Positions 33,370-42,544 of a stretch of 64,000 nucleotides of DNA are shown piece after piece; the stretch's first letter is position 1, and every line of letters starts with the position of its first letter. Location of the stretch: contig JALGPY010000034.1 in the NCBI GenBank assembly GCA_023055425.1, positions 806,001-870,000 on the forward strand, written 5' to 3'. This DNA comes from Linanthus parryae. Lineage: Eukaryota > Streptophyta > Magnoliopsida > Ericales > Polemoniaceae. The notes beneath the pieces are model-generated. The model saw nothing but the letters and a program-made list of their open reading frames with translations, had not been told where the DNA came from and ran no database searches. Position numbers and translations under genes: made by a program.

Positions 33370-34356
33370 TGTTGGAAAAACCCGGTTTTTCGCACAACTT
33401 TGGAAGAAGATTATGAAGAATCGACTAATCGATTCTTGAAACCGAAAGTTGCTATGGATACCTTAGAGCTAGGTGAACATCCTACAACTTTATTTCATCC
33501 AAAATCGTGACCGGGTGAATGAAAAATTCATGGGTAAAGATGGCTTCTAAGATAGTACTCCAAGAGGGAAATTAATTCATCCCACATTGGAGGGTGGAAC
33601 AATCTTGTTCACTTAATATAGTTCAAGATTGCACTATAGGGCACGCCCTTTGGGTGATACACATTTTGTGTAGGAGAGAGGACCTAGCTATGGTCCGAAC
33701 CACCACACGCGCGCGCGCGCGCCGCCGCCGTCCGTCCGGCCGGCTCGGCTCCGTCTCGGGTTCGGGTTCGGGCACGGGCCGTGACGTGGCGCGGCGCGTT
33801 GTGTTGTGTGTGTGTGGGCTGGGCTTGTTATGAGGATCAGGCCCATTTAATTTTTTGGCCCAAATTTATTTGCTCTCAGCCGAAATTTACCAGAATTTTG
33901 GAATTTGTTTTCCAACTGTTCTGGAACGGTTTCGTAACCGTTCGTGAACAGACCCAACCGTTCCAACGGGTGTCTCTGCTTCTTTAAAAGCAGAGCACCC
34001 TTCCCTGTTCCATTTATTCCGAAAATTCCAATTCCAGAGACATTCCAAACTTCCATTCCTGAGTGCTATCATTCCATTTTGACGGTTCGTAGGGTGTAAT
34101 CAGGCGGTGCTACCTGATTACACAGTGAGAGACAATTATCCTGGGAGGCTTTCGCTCTGGATCACAACGGCACCTACAGGGAGCGAATATCGCCTTAAGG
34201 AAATCGAGCCCAAGTTCGAGATTGTCTCTGATTTCTCCGGCTTACTGCAGCGATTCTCCAACCTCTGTAAGTACTGTGTTTTATTTATTACTGCTTTAAC
34301 TTTCTGTTTCTTCTTTTCCTTCTTCTCAGATTCTGAAACGTCTTAAGTATCCAACA
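33370..34356 (+). repeat. 5' LTR of the second copia
   Basis: 987 bp. It contains a (CG)n run near 33708-33722, a TTTAAAAG box at about 33984 inside a small palindrome (CTGCTTCTTTAAAAGCAG), which is a candidate TATA element, and near its end a strong donor-like CTCTGTAAGTAC (34264) and a pyrimidine-rich TTCTTCTCAG. Confidence 0.95.
34188..34199 (+). promoter_or_regulatory. LTR segment complementary to the primer-site region
   Basis: TATCGCCTTAAG is the exact reverse complement of CTTAAGGCGATA at 34359-34370, which begins two bases after the LTR end. The same 12-mer recurs in the 3' LTR at 39898-39909. Confidence 0.7.
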
Positions 34357-34374
34357 ATCTTAAGGCGATAATCT
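34357..34374 (+). promoter_or_regulatory. Putative primer binding site, non-canonical
   Basis: The bases right after the 5' LTR read ATCTTAAGGCGATAATC. There is no TGG, so pairing with the 3' CCA end of a tRNA is not expected. 34359-34370 pairs perfectly with 34188-34199 of the LTR. It could be a self-priming or internal-tRNA-fragment primer site. Confidence 0.5.
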
Positions 34375-34398
34375 TCTGGATTCTAAGACAATCTGTCT

Positions 34399-34513
34399 GT
34401 AATTAACGAGTTTCAATAGTACTTGTTAATTACAACAGTTTACGTAATCTGAGAGTTTCTAAAGTACTCACAGATTGTTGTTTAACGAGTTTTCAATAGC
34501 ACTTATTAAACAA
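34399..34513 (+). promoter_or_regulatory. Array of three related stem-loops in the copia leader
   Basis: Three hairpins in a row: 34399-34433 (13-bp stem, 9-nt loop TTCAATAGT), 34446-34476 (11 positions with one mismatch, loop TTCTAAAGT) and 34478-34513 (13 positions with one mismatch, loop TTTCAATAGC). Each ends its 5' arm with GAGT (AACGAGT or GAGAGT) and starts its 3' arm with ACT. Stems differ in sequence while the loops are alike, as expected of a conserved RNA structure between the primer site and gag, for example for packaging. Confidence 0.75.
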
Positions 34514-34573
34514 CATTGTAACAGAAAGTTTACTGTAATTTGAGACTGATAATTTGCTTTGCAAATTTCAGCG

Positions 34574-37500
34574 ATGGCTGACAACACTCCTGAGGCGAGC
34601 ACTAGTCAGGCAGCCCCTACAGGTTCAACACCTGCAATGGTGTCGATTGGGAATCATGGGGAACGTCCAGAAAAATTTACTGGAAAGGACTTCAAGAGAT
34701 GGCAACAAAAGATGCTGTTCTACTTGACGACCCTGCACTTGGCAAAGTTCTTGAAAGAAGATGCTCCACCACTGCCGGAGAATGCAGACAAACAAACACT
34801 CGCCGCGGTGGACGCTTGGAAACATTCAGACTTTTTGGCCAAGAATTATGTTCTTAACGGATTAGATAATACTCTGTATAATGTGTATAGTGTTGCTAAA
34901 TCCGCAAAAGAACTTTGGGAATCTCTTGACAAAAAGTATAAGACTGAGGATGCAGGGGCAAAGAAATTTGTAGTTGCTAAGTTCCTCAAATTTTCTATGG
35001 TTGATACCAAAACTGTAATAAGTCAGGTTCAAGAGTTGCAGGTTATTCTTCATGATATTCATGCTGAAGGAATGACCCTAAGTGAGTCATTTCAGGTTGC
35101 TTGTATGATTGAGAAACTCCCTCCCTCATGGAAGGATTTCAAGAATTATCTCAAGCACAAGCGCAAGGAAATCCGAATGGAGGAACTCATCGTCCGTTTA
35201 AGGATCGAGGAAGACAACCGCAACTCAGACAAAGGAGGAATTGTGCAAGCCAAGGCCAACATCGTGGAGCAAGGTTCCAAGAACAAACGGAAGGCTCACG
35301 ACGGCAATGGGGAAGACAAGGCGTTCAAGGGAAAATGCTTCAATTGCGGAAAAACTGGCCATCGTCGAAGCGAGTGCAAGAAGAAGCGCAAGGTTCCCAA
35401 GAACAAAACCGAGGCAAACATGGCTGAAAAGAAAGACGACGACGACGATGGAATCCGCTTGTCCGCGGTAGTGTCGGAGGCAAACATGATCGGCAGCAAC
35501 CCAAAGGAATGGTGGATTGACACCGGAGCCACACGCCACATATGCTCCGACAAAGCGATGTTCCACAAGTACGAGGAAGTGGAAAACGGAGAGCAACTCT
35601 TCATGGGCAACTCATCTTCATCCACAGTGGAAGGAAAAGGATCCATCATCCTAAAAATGACTTCGGGAAAAATGGTGGTGCTCAACGATGTGCTTCATGT
35701 GCCGGAAATTCGTAGGAATTTGGTTTCGGGATCTGTATTAGTTAAGAAAGGATTCAAGATTGTTTTCGAATCCGGAAAAATTGTACTAGTTAAGAATGGT
35801 ACCTACGTAGGCAGGGGTTACCTTAGCGACGGCATGTTCAAACTTAATGTAATGACCGTGACGCCCAAAGTGGATATGAATAAGAATGCCGATTCTATTT
35901 ACTTGTTGGAGTCATCTACTTTATGGCATAGTAGGCTTGGTCATGCAAACTTTGAATCGATTCGCAAATTAATGTCTATGGAACACATTCCTAGTGCAAA
36001 AATCGACAAATCCCACAAATGTGAGACATGCGTTGAAGCAAAATTAACTAAGAAACCCGTCCGATCAATTGATGGAAAATCGACTACTCCCCTCGAATTG
36101 ATCCATACGGATATTTGCGACTTAAAGTTTCTACAAACTAGGGGAGGAAAGAAATACTTTATTACGTTTATAGATGATTGCACAAGGTATTGTTACGTCT
36201 ATCTCCTTCGGAGTAAAGACGAAGCAATTGACATGTTCAAGCACTATAAAAATGAAGTAGAAAATCAATTGGGGAAAAAGATAAAAATGGTGCGTAGCGA
36301 CCGAGGAGGTGAATATGAATGTCCGCTAAAAGACATTTGTTTAGAAAGCGGAATTATTCATCAAACCACGGCTCCATACTCACCACAACAAAACGGCATA
36401 GCCGAGAGGAAAAACAGAACTTTGAAAGAAATGCTTAATGCATTACTACTTAGCTCGGGTTTACCTCAGAACTTGTGGGGGGAAGCACTCCTAACGGCCA
36501 ATATCATCCTAAATAGGATTCCGCGAAAGAATATTGGCAAAACTCCATACGAGTTATGGAAAGGAAAGCCACCATCCTACAAATACCTAAAAGTGTGGGG
36601 GTGTCTTGCAAAGGTAGCAATACCAGAACCTAAAAAGGTAAAACTTGGACCGAAAACGGTGGACTGCGTTTTCATAGGTTATGCTCAAAATAGTAGTGCA
36701 TATCGATTTTTGGTTATTAAATCAGAAATCGGGGATATACACGTAAACACTATCTTTGAGTCATGTAATGCGTCTTTCTTCGAAGACGTATTTCCATATA
36801 AGAAGAAGGATGTAGAAAATTCTAACAAAAGAACTCGAGAATCTACACCCGTACAGTCCGAAGAAGAAGCCAAACCTAGGCGTAGTAAGCGGGCAAAAAT
36901 CACTAAGGATTATGGCCCGGATTTTCTAACATATATGATAGAAAATGAACCTCAATCCTATAAGGAGGCAATGTCTAGCTCCGAGGGAACCTATTGGAAG
37001 GAGGCAGTAAATAGTGAGATTGAATCAATACTTCAAAATCACACATGGGAATTGGTGGATCTTCCTCCGGGTTGTAAGCCACTAGGCTGCAAGTGGATAT
37101 TTAAGCGAAAGCTTAAAACTGACGGAACAATTGAAAAATACAAGGCTAGACTTGTAGCAAAAGGGTATAAACAGAAGGAAGGTATTGACTATTTCGATAC
37201 CTATTCACCTGTGACCAGAATTACGTCTATTCGTACTCTTATAGCTCTAGCAGCTATAAATGACCTTGAAATTCACCAAATGGACGTAAAAACTGCCTTC
37301 TTGAATGGTGAATTAGATGAGGAGATTTATATGGAACAACCAGAAGGTTTCCTTGTCCCCGGACAAGAAAACAAAGTATGTCGACTAGTTAAATCTCTCT
37401 ATGGACTGAAACAAGCTCCAAAACAATGGCATGTAAAGTTTGATAACACTATGCTATCAAACGGATTCACAATTAATGAATGTGACAAGTGCGTATACTC

Positions 37501-38500
37501 CAAGTCTACACGTGACGGATATGTCGTTGTATGCTTGTATGTCGATGATATGTTGATTATGGGAAGTAATTCAACTATCATTAAATCAACAAAGAAATTG
37601 TTGACAACTAAGTTCGATATGAAAGATATGGGTATCGCTGACGTTATCTTAGGGATGAAAATCACTAAGACAACTAACGGATACACATTGTCTCAATCGC
37701 ACTATGTTGGAAAAATACTTGAGAAATTCGACAAAAATGATGGCAAGATAGTTAGGACTCCTGTTGATCCTAATCTCCATCTCGCCAGGAACCATGGTAC
37801 AGGTATAAGACAAGTCGAGTATGCTCAAGTGATTGGAAGTCTAATGTACCTCATGAATTGCACCAGACCGGATATCGCTCAAGCGGTTGGCAAATTAAGT
37901 CGATACACCAGTAATCCAAGTAATAATCACTGGAAGGGATTGACTCGTGTATTAAAGTATTTGAGGTACACCTCAACATACGGACTACACTACTCTAGAT
38001 ACCCTGCGGTTTTAGAGGGATATAGTGATGCCAATTGGATATCCGATACAACGGATTCTAAATCCACGAGTGGGTATGTGTTTACCCTAGGAGGTGCAGC
38101 AATATCATGGAAATCTTCTAAACAGACTTGCATTGCAAGATCCACCATGGAATCTGAATTCATTGCGTTGGATAAGACAGGTGAAGAAGCGGAATGGCTT
38201 CGACACTTCCTGGAAGAACTTCCAATGTGGCCCAAACCAATGACGGCAGTATGCATTCATTGTGATAGCCAGTCGGCTATCGGAAGGGCACAAAGTAGTA
38301 TCTACAATGGTAAGTCTAGACACATTCGTCGAAGACATAACACCATTAAGCAATTGCTCTCAAACGGAATAATATCAATCGATTATGTGAAGTCTAAGGA
38401 TAACTTAGCGGATCCCCTAACAAAGGGGTTAACAAGGGAGCAAGTCTTGAGTTCGTCAAGGGGAATGGGATTAAAGCCTATCTCACCGAGTTGCACGTAG
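34574..38500 (+). CDS. Ty1/copia Gag-Pol polyprotein, intact
   Basis: 1308 residues from ATG 34574 ([10 protein letters not shown]); the frame is open slightly further upstream but without an ATG. Order: Gag ([20 protein letters not shown]; about residues 35-220); CCHC zinc knuckle [14 protein letters not shown] (~255); aspartic protease [12 protein letters not shown] (~313); GAG-pre-integrase [13 protein letters not shown]; integrase with D ([10 protein letters not shown]), D (VRSDRGGEY) and E ([10 protein letters not shown]); reverse transcriptase [11 protein letters not shown] ... [10 protein letters not shown] (~990); RNase [11 protein letters not shown] ... [11 protein letters not shown], ending in ADPLTKGL. 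No break. It directs its own replication and integration. AATTTCAG just before the ATG looks like a 3' splice site. Confidence 0.95.
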   Translation: MADNTPEASTSQAAPTGSTPAMVSIGNHGERPEKFTGKDFKRWQQKMLFYLTTLHLAKFLKEDAPPLPENADKQTLAAVDAWKHSDFLAKNYVLNGLDNTLYNVYSVAKSAKELWESLDKKYKTEDAGAKKFVVAKFLKFSMVDTKTVISQVQELQVILHDIHAEGMTLSESFQVACMIEKLPPSWKDFKNYLKHKRKEIRMEELIVRLRIEEDNRNSDKGGIVQAKANIVEQGSKNKRKAHDGNGEDKAFKGKCFNCGKTGHRRSECKKKRKVPKNKTEANMAEKKDDDDDGIRLSAVVSEANMIGSNPKEWWIDTGATRHICSDKAMFHKYEEVENGEQLFMGNSSSSTVEGKGSIILKMTSGKMVVLNDVLHVPEIRRNLVSGSVLVKKGFKIVFESGKIVLVKNGTYVGRGYLSDGMFKLNVMTVTPKVDMNKNADSIYLLESSTLWHSRLGHANFESIRKLMSMEHIPSAKIDKSHKCETCVEAKLTKKPVRSIDGKSTTPLELIHTDICDLKFLQTRGGKKYFITFIDDCTRYCYVYLLRSKDEAIDMFKHYKNEVENQLGKKIKMVRSDRGGEYECPLKDICLESGIIHQTTAPYSPQQNGIAERKNRTLKEMLNALLLSSGLPQNLWGEALLTANIILNRIPRKNIGKTPYELWKGKPPSYKYLKVWGCLAKVAIPEPKKVKLGPKTVDCVFIGYAQNSSAYRFLVIKSEIGDIHVNTIFESCNASFFEDVFPYKKKDVENSNKRTRESTPVQSEEEAKPRRSKRAKITKDYGPDFLTYMIENEPQSYKEAMSSSEGTYWKEAVNSEIESILQNHTWELVDLPPGCKPLGCKWIFKRKLKTDGTIEKYKARLVAKGYKQKEGIDYFDTYSPVTRITSIRTLIALAAINDLEIHQMDVKTAFLNGELDEEIYMEQPEGFLVPGQENKVCRLVKSLYGLKQAPKQWHVKFDNTMLSNGFTINECDKCVYSKSTRDGYVVVCLYVDDMLIMGSNSTIIKSTKKLLTTKFDMKDMGIADVILGMKITKTTNGYTLSQSHYVGKILEKFDKNDGKIVRTPVDPNLHLARNHGTGIRQVEYAQVIGSLMYLMNCTRPDIAQAVGKLSRYTSNPSNNHWKGLTRVLKYLRYTSTYGLHYSRYPAVLEGYSDANWISDTTDSKSTSGYVFTLGGAAISWKSSKQTCIARSTMESEFIALDKTGEEAEWLRHFLEELPMWPKPMTAVCIHCDSQSAIGRAQSSIYNGKSRHIRRRHNTIKQLLSNGIISIDYVKSKDNLADPLTKGLTREQVLSSSRGMGLKPISPSCT

Positions 38501-39070
38501 CGGAAAACCCAACCTAGATGATTGGAGATCCCAAGAACTAGGTTCAAAGGGACAACCTAACTGCTGTGCAAAAATAGTCACTGTAAGGAAATTTATATTT
38601 CCAAACCCATTCCTAGGGCGATACAGAGTGACACTTGCATTGGTTAAGGATAAGCATTTGGCTTTTAATGAGCTCATATCTTGAATGAAAAACAAGTGGG
38701 GTATGGCAAGATACTCTTTATGAGACTCACCTATATGAGTGGGAACTGGGGGCCGGTTCTAGGAGAATGACGAGGCTAAATTCTCTAAGACCACTCACGA
38801 AACCAGGATTAAGTGCTCCATGGCCAAAACGAACACGATCATGAGAACCTGATATGGAAAGAATAATAACCGTGTGGGTACTATTGACTAGGTATACACT
38901 ACGGCGAGCAGTTAAAGGCGATTCGCCACTGACAAGCCAGTATACCCTGTAGTATTCCACTAGAGAACGTTCAAGGTCTCAGGCCACCTTCTCGATGCGA
39001 TTATTGTTCGCTAGATGGCACTCTTTCTTCCTTTTGATATTCCGGCTCTTATGCCAATTTTATCATTCAT
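38501..39070 (+). other. 3' non-coding part of the second copia
   Basis: 570 bp between the polyprotein stop and the polypurine tract; no open frame of note. Confidence 0.7.
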
Positions 39071-39079
39071 GTGGGGGAT
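39071..39079 (+). promoter_or_regulatory. Polypurine tract of the second copia
   Basis: GTGGGGGAT directly before the 3' LTR. Confidence 0.8.
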
Positions 39080-40066
39080 TGTTGGAAAAACCCGGTTTTT
39101 CGCACAACTTTGGAAGAAGATTATGAAGAATCGACTAATCGATTCTTGAAACCGAAAGTTGCTATGGATACCTTAGAGCTAGGTGAACATCCTACAACTT
39201 TACTTCATCCAAAATCGTGACCGGGTGAATGAAAAATTCATGGGTAAAGATGGCTTCTAAGATAGTACTCCAAGAGGGAAATTAATTCATCCCACATTGG
39301 AGGGTGGAACAATCTTGTTCACTTAATATAGTTCAAGATTGCACTATAGGGCACGCCCTTTGGGTGATACACATTTTGTGTAGGAGAGAGGACCTAGCTA
39401 TGGTCCGAACCACCACACGCGCGCGCGCGCGCCGTCGCCGTCCGTCCGGCCGGCTCGGCTCGGTCTCGGGTTCGGGTTCGGGCACGGGCCGTGACGTGGC
39501 GCGGCGCGTTGTGTTGTGTGTGTGTGGGCTGGGCTTGTTATGAGGATCAGGCCCATTTAATTTTTTGGCCCAAATTTATTTGCTCTCAGCCGAAATTTAC
39601 CAGAATTTTGGAATTTGTTTTCCAACTGTTCTGGAACGGTTTCGTAACCGTTCGTGAACAGACCCAACCGTTCCAACGGGTGTCTCTGCTTCTTTAAAAG
39701 CAGAGCACCCTTCCCTGTTCCATTTATTCCGAAAATTCCAATTCCAGAGACATTCCAAACTTCCATTCCTGAGTGCTATCATTCCATTTTGACGGTTCGT
39801 AGGGTGTAATCAGGCGGTGCTACCTGATTACACAGTGAGAGACAATTATCCTGGGAGGCTTTCGCTCTGGATCACAACGGCACCTACAGGGAGCGAATAT
39901 CGCCTTAAGGAAATCGAGCCCAAGTTCGAGATTGTCTCTGATTTCTCCGGCTTACTGCAGCGATTCTCCAACCTCTGTAAGTACTGTGTTTTATTTATTA
40001 CTGCTTTAACTTTCTGTTTCTTCTTTTCCTTCTTCTCAGATTCTGAAACGTCTTAAGTATCCAACA
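39080..40066 (+). repeat. 3' LTR of the second copia
   Basis: 987 bp, aligned without gaps to 33370-34356 at a constant offset of 5710; three differences were found by eye. Confidence 0.95.
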
Positions 40067-40071
40067 TGAAG
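40067..40071. repeat. Target site duplication of the second copia, right copy
   Basis: TGAAG, matching 33365-33369. Confidence 0.9.
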
Positions 40072-40145
40072 CTTCGACAATTTCCTAGCTGAATTTTCCT
40101 TAAGAGTCTTGGTGGTTGGAAAGTTTGATAGAAAATTCTTGCTGA

Positions 40146-40168
40146 GTGTGTGTGTGTGTGTGTGTGTG
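40146..40168. repeat. (GT)n microsatellite
   Basis: 23 bp of alternating G and T. Confidence 0.9.
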
Positions 40169-40231
40169 CGTATGGTATCATTGTCTTATTGTGATCGTGC
40201 TTCCAGGATTTGCTGGTGGTTGGAAAGTTTG

Positions 40232-40475
40232 GTAGTTTTATGAATAAGCTGAAGAGACTATGTCTCATGGTATTAAGTGAGATCATATGGGTCATAACCC
40301 ATAGTTCAATACCTATACGATAGAATTACATAGTGCATGTTTAGCTAGGCAAACTCGTAGTTTTATGAATAAGCTGAAGAAACTATGTCTCATGGCATTA
40401 AGTGAGATCATATGGGTCAATGTCATAACCCATAGTTCAATACCTACACGATAGAGTTACATAGTGCATGTTTAG
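40232..40475. repeat. Tandem duplication of about 120 bp
   Basis: 40232-40344 and 40357-40475 are near copies (GTAGTTTTATGAATAAGCTG ... GTGCATGTTTAG) with a few substitutions and a 6-bp insertion (CAATGT) in the second. No coding frame. Confidence 0.88.
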
Positions 40476-40600
40476 TAAGTCGCAACTCAGAAGTTCATAA
40501 TTGATGTATGAGAACGTAACAAGTTCGTACGAAAGAGATGTCATTCGCTATATCAGGCGAGAAAATTTCATTTCATCTGCTCTCAAGGAAATAGAAAACG

Positions 40601-41371
40601 TGGCATTTAGACGTTGGCTGACGTTTAGTACATGGTGTTTTCAGAAAAGAACGTGAACTTCGCCCTAAGATTATATGAAATACAATACATATTTACCACC
40701 TAAACGCACCTTTTGAACATTTCAAAGAAGTTTTCACTCTTCTTCTCTATGCACAAACCCCGCATGACAGTCAACAGAGGGGAATGGCTAAACGCTAGAG
40801 GGCTCCGATGTTGTTGAACCGGCGGAGCAATCAAATACCTAAAGGAAGACGATGGTGATGAACTGTGCCGGTGAAGTAAGGAACATATCATCGGAGTCGG
40901 TAAGTTTTCTATATCTGCAGATTTTTTTTAGATTTCTTTACTTACCTTAAAACCAAGATCGGCATAAAAAAGACCTACGACGGAAGGTCAGATCGCCGAT
41001 CACATGATTGAGATTCAGGTAAATTGATTCCCCTTCAAGAACTTTATTACTTCCGGCTACAAGATTTTATTAGAACCCCATCAGGAAGTTTGTGGGTAGG
41101 TTTTAGATCTAGATATTATTACGTACATACATGGTTCTAATCAATATATAGACTTAAGGGTATGATGAAATAAAATATAGATTTAAATCCTACCCTTAAA
41201 CATCAAGACGGGGTGCTAATCAATTCATGTCGCCAGAAGTAGAAAGTTCTTGAAGGAAAATGAACTTACATGAACCTCAATCAAGTGATAGGCGATTTAC
41301 ATCTGACCTCCTGTCGCAGGACCTTTGTGATGCAGATCTTGGTTTGTCCGTTTGTAAATAAATGTAAAGAG

Positions 41372-41417
<46 letters not shown>

Positions 41418-41714
41418 ACTCATAGACACCGATGATATGTTCATTAACTTGACCGCCAAAGCTCATCACTGATGTCTTCTTTTAGGTGTTTGATTGTTCC
41501 ACCCATTCAACACCATCAGAGCTCCCTTGCATTTAGCCATTCACTGCCGCCGACTTTCGTACTTGGGTTTATTAATATAGAAGAAGAGTTAAAACATCTT
41601 TTAAACGTTCAAAAGAGGCCTTTAGGTGGTAAATATATACTGGATTTCATGTAAATCTTATGACGAAAGGGGACCCCATTTTTTAGCTCCTAAAACACCA
41701 TGTACTAAATGCCA
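40601..41714. repeat. Large foldback: 1.1-kb near-total inverted repeat
   Basis: The left arm (40601 to about 41137) matches the reverse complement of the right arm (about 41157-41714) along nearly its full length, by eye roughly 75%, with only about 20 bp of centre. Matching blocks include TTTAGTACATGGTGTTTT, ATATTTACCACCTAAA, GAACATATCATCGG, CCTTCAAGAACTTT and GGGTAGG. Both arms encode related short open frames in opposite directions (SSFRYLIAPPVQQH and SSFRCLIVPPIQHH). A 42-A run interrupts the right arm where the left has T8. Probably an old foldback-type transposon or an inverted duplication; no target duplication was confirmed. Confidence 0.85.
41374..41415. repeat. Poly(A) homopolymer, 42 bp
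   Basis: 42 consecutive A inside the right arm of the foldback. The matching place in the left arm holds only eight T, so this is an expanded homopolymer and not a retro-tail. Confidence 0.9.
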
Positions 41715-42544
41715 CATATTCATATACAACTGAGATTAATATGAGTTCTTGTTAAAACTGCGAATATCTCTAGCGAAAATGAGCTTAAGCACAAAGAGAA
41801 ACAAGAGTCATCCAGATTGTCCACTGAAGGAAATCTATAATAACAGATTGTTTACTGTTCCTTCAGGAAAATGTTCGGCTTAAGAAGGAACAATAAATGT
41901 CTCGATAAAATTTGATAAACGACATTAATCCCCACAAAACAACTCTTTACAATACTCAAAGGTTCTCTTGATTAGTGAGCTTATATCCGGACAAAGAAAA
42001 TAGCATCTTCCGGCCCATCATAACTATGATTCCCGTGGTATGTTTGTGAGGGTATACATTTATGTAATTTGTGTCCCATGGTTGTCTATGGTGCGTCCCT
42101 TAATAGGGTTTCGTACAACTTTTTATTTTTTTTTGTGGTCCCCGCTACTACAGGACAAAAACTTTTACCCGCTATAGCAGGTAACCTCGGCTGGAGATAT
42201 AGCTGTTAACAGTTTTTCTCGCTTTAGATAAAGTTCTTAATATCTACGCGGCTAAAAGATAGAAAAGACTACCCTATAGTTAGTAGAGTTCAACAGGTAG
42301 AAGGAGTTGTCTCATTTAAGAAAGCAGTATTAACAACATGAGTTTTATTGTTAATAAATAACGATGAAATTAACTACAAGCAGACGAATATCAACTCAGA
42401 AGTACTTTAAAGGCATGTTTAAAGATTAATACCAGAACAATTCAACAATAACATTAAAATAAGGTGGTACTTGTTCAATATCATCTCCCGGGTCGTCTTT
42501 CTTGTCAAGAAATCACGAATAAAATCACTCTAAACAGACCTATA
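41715..42544. other. Non-coding DNA, 3' flank of the MULE transposase
   Basis: No gene. CTACTACAGGACAAAAA at about 42148 faintly resembles a CACTA transposon end. The end of the MULE could lie here, but I could not find a terminal inverted repeat. Confidence 0.4.

Larger units (their letters stand above)
33370..40066 (+). mobile_element. Complete young Ty1/copia LTR retrotransposon
   Basis: 6697 bp: two 987-bp LTRs with TGTTGG...CCAACA ends, one open polyprotein, a polypurine tract before the 3' LTR and a 5-bp target duplication (TGAAG). By eye the LTRs differ at three sites (33493/39203 T-C, 33725/39435 C-T, 33752/39462 C-G), about 0.3%, so insertion is recent. All catalytic motifs are intact, so the element may still be able to move. 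Oddities: no usual TGG primer site after the 5' LTR, and an array of stem-loops in the leader. Confidence 0.95.

Noticed and set aside
40700..41654. Short open frames on both strands as a gene pair
   Set aside because: They are the two arms of the foldback read in opposite directions and lack any larger frame.
42148..42200. CTACTACAGGACAAAAA, like a CACTA transposon end
   Set aside because: Only a loose match; no second end, no transposase and no 3-bp duplication found.
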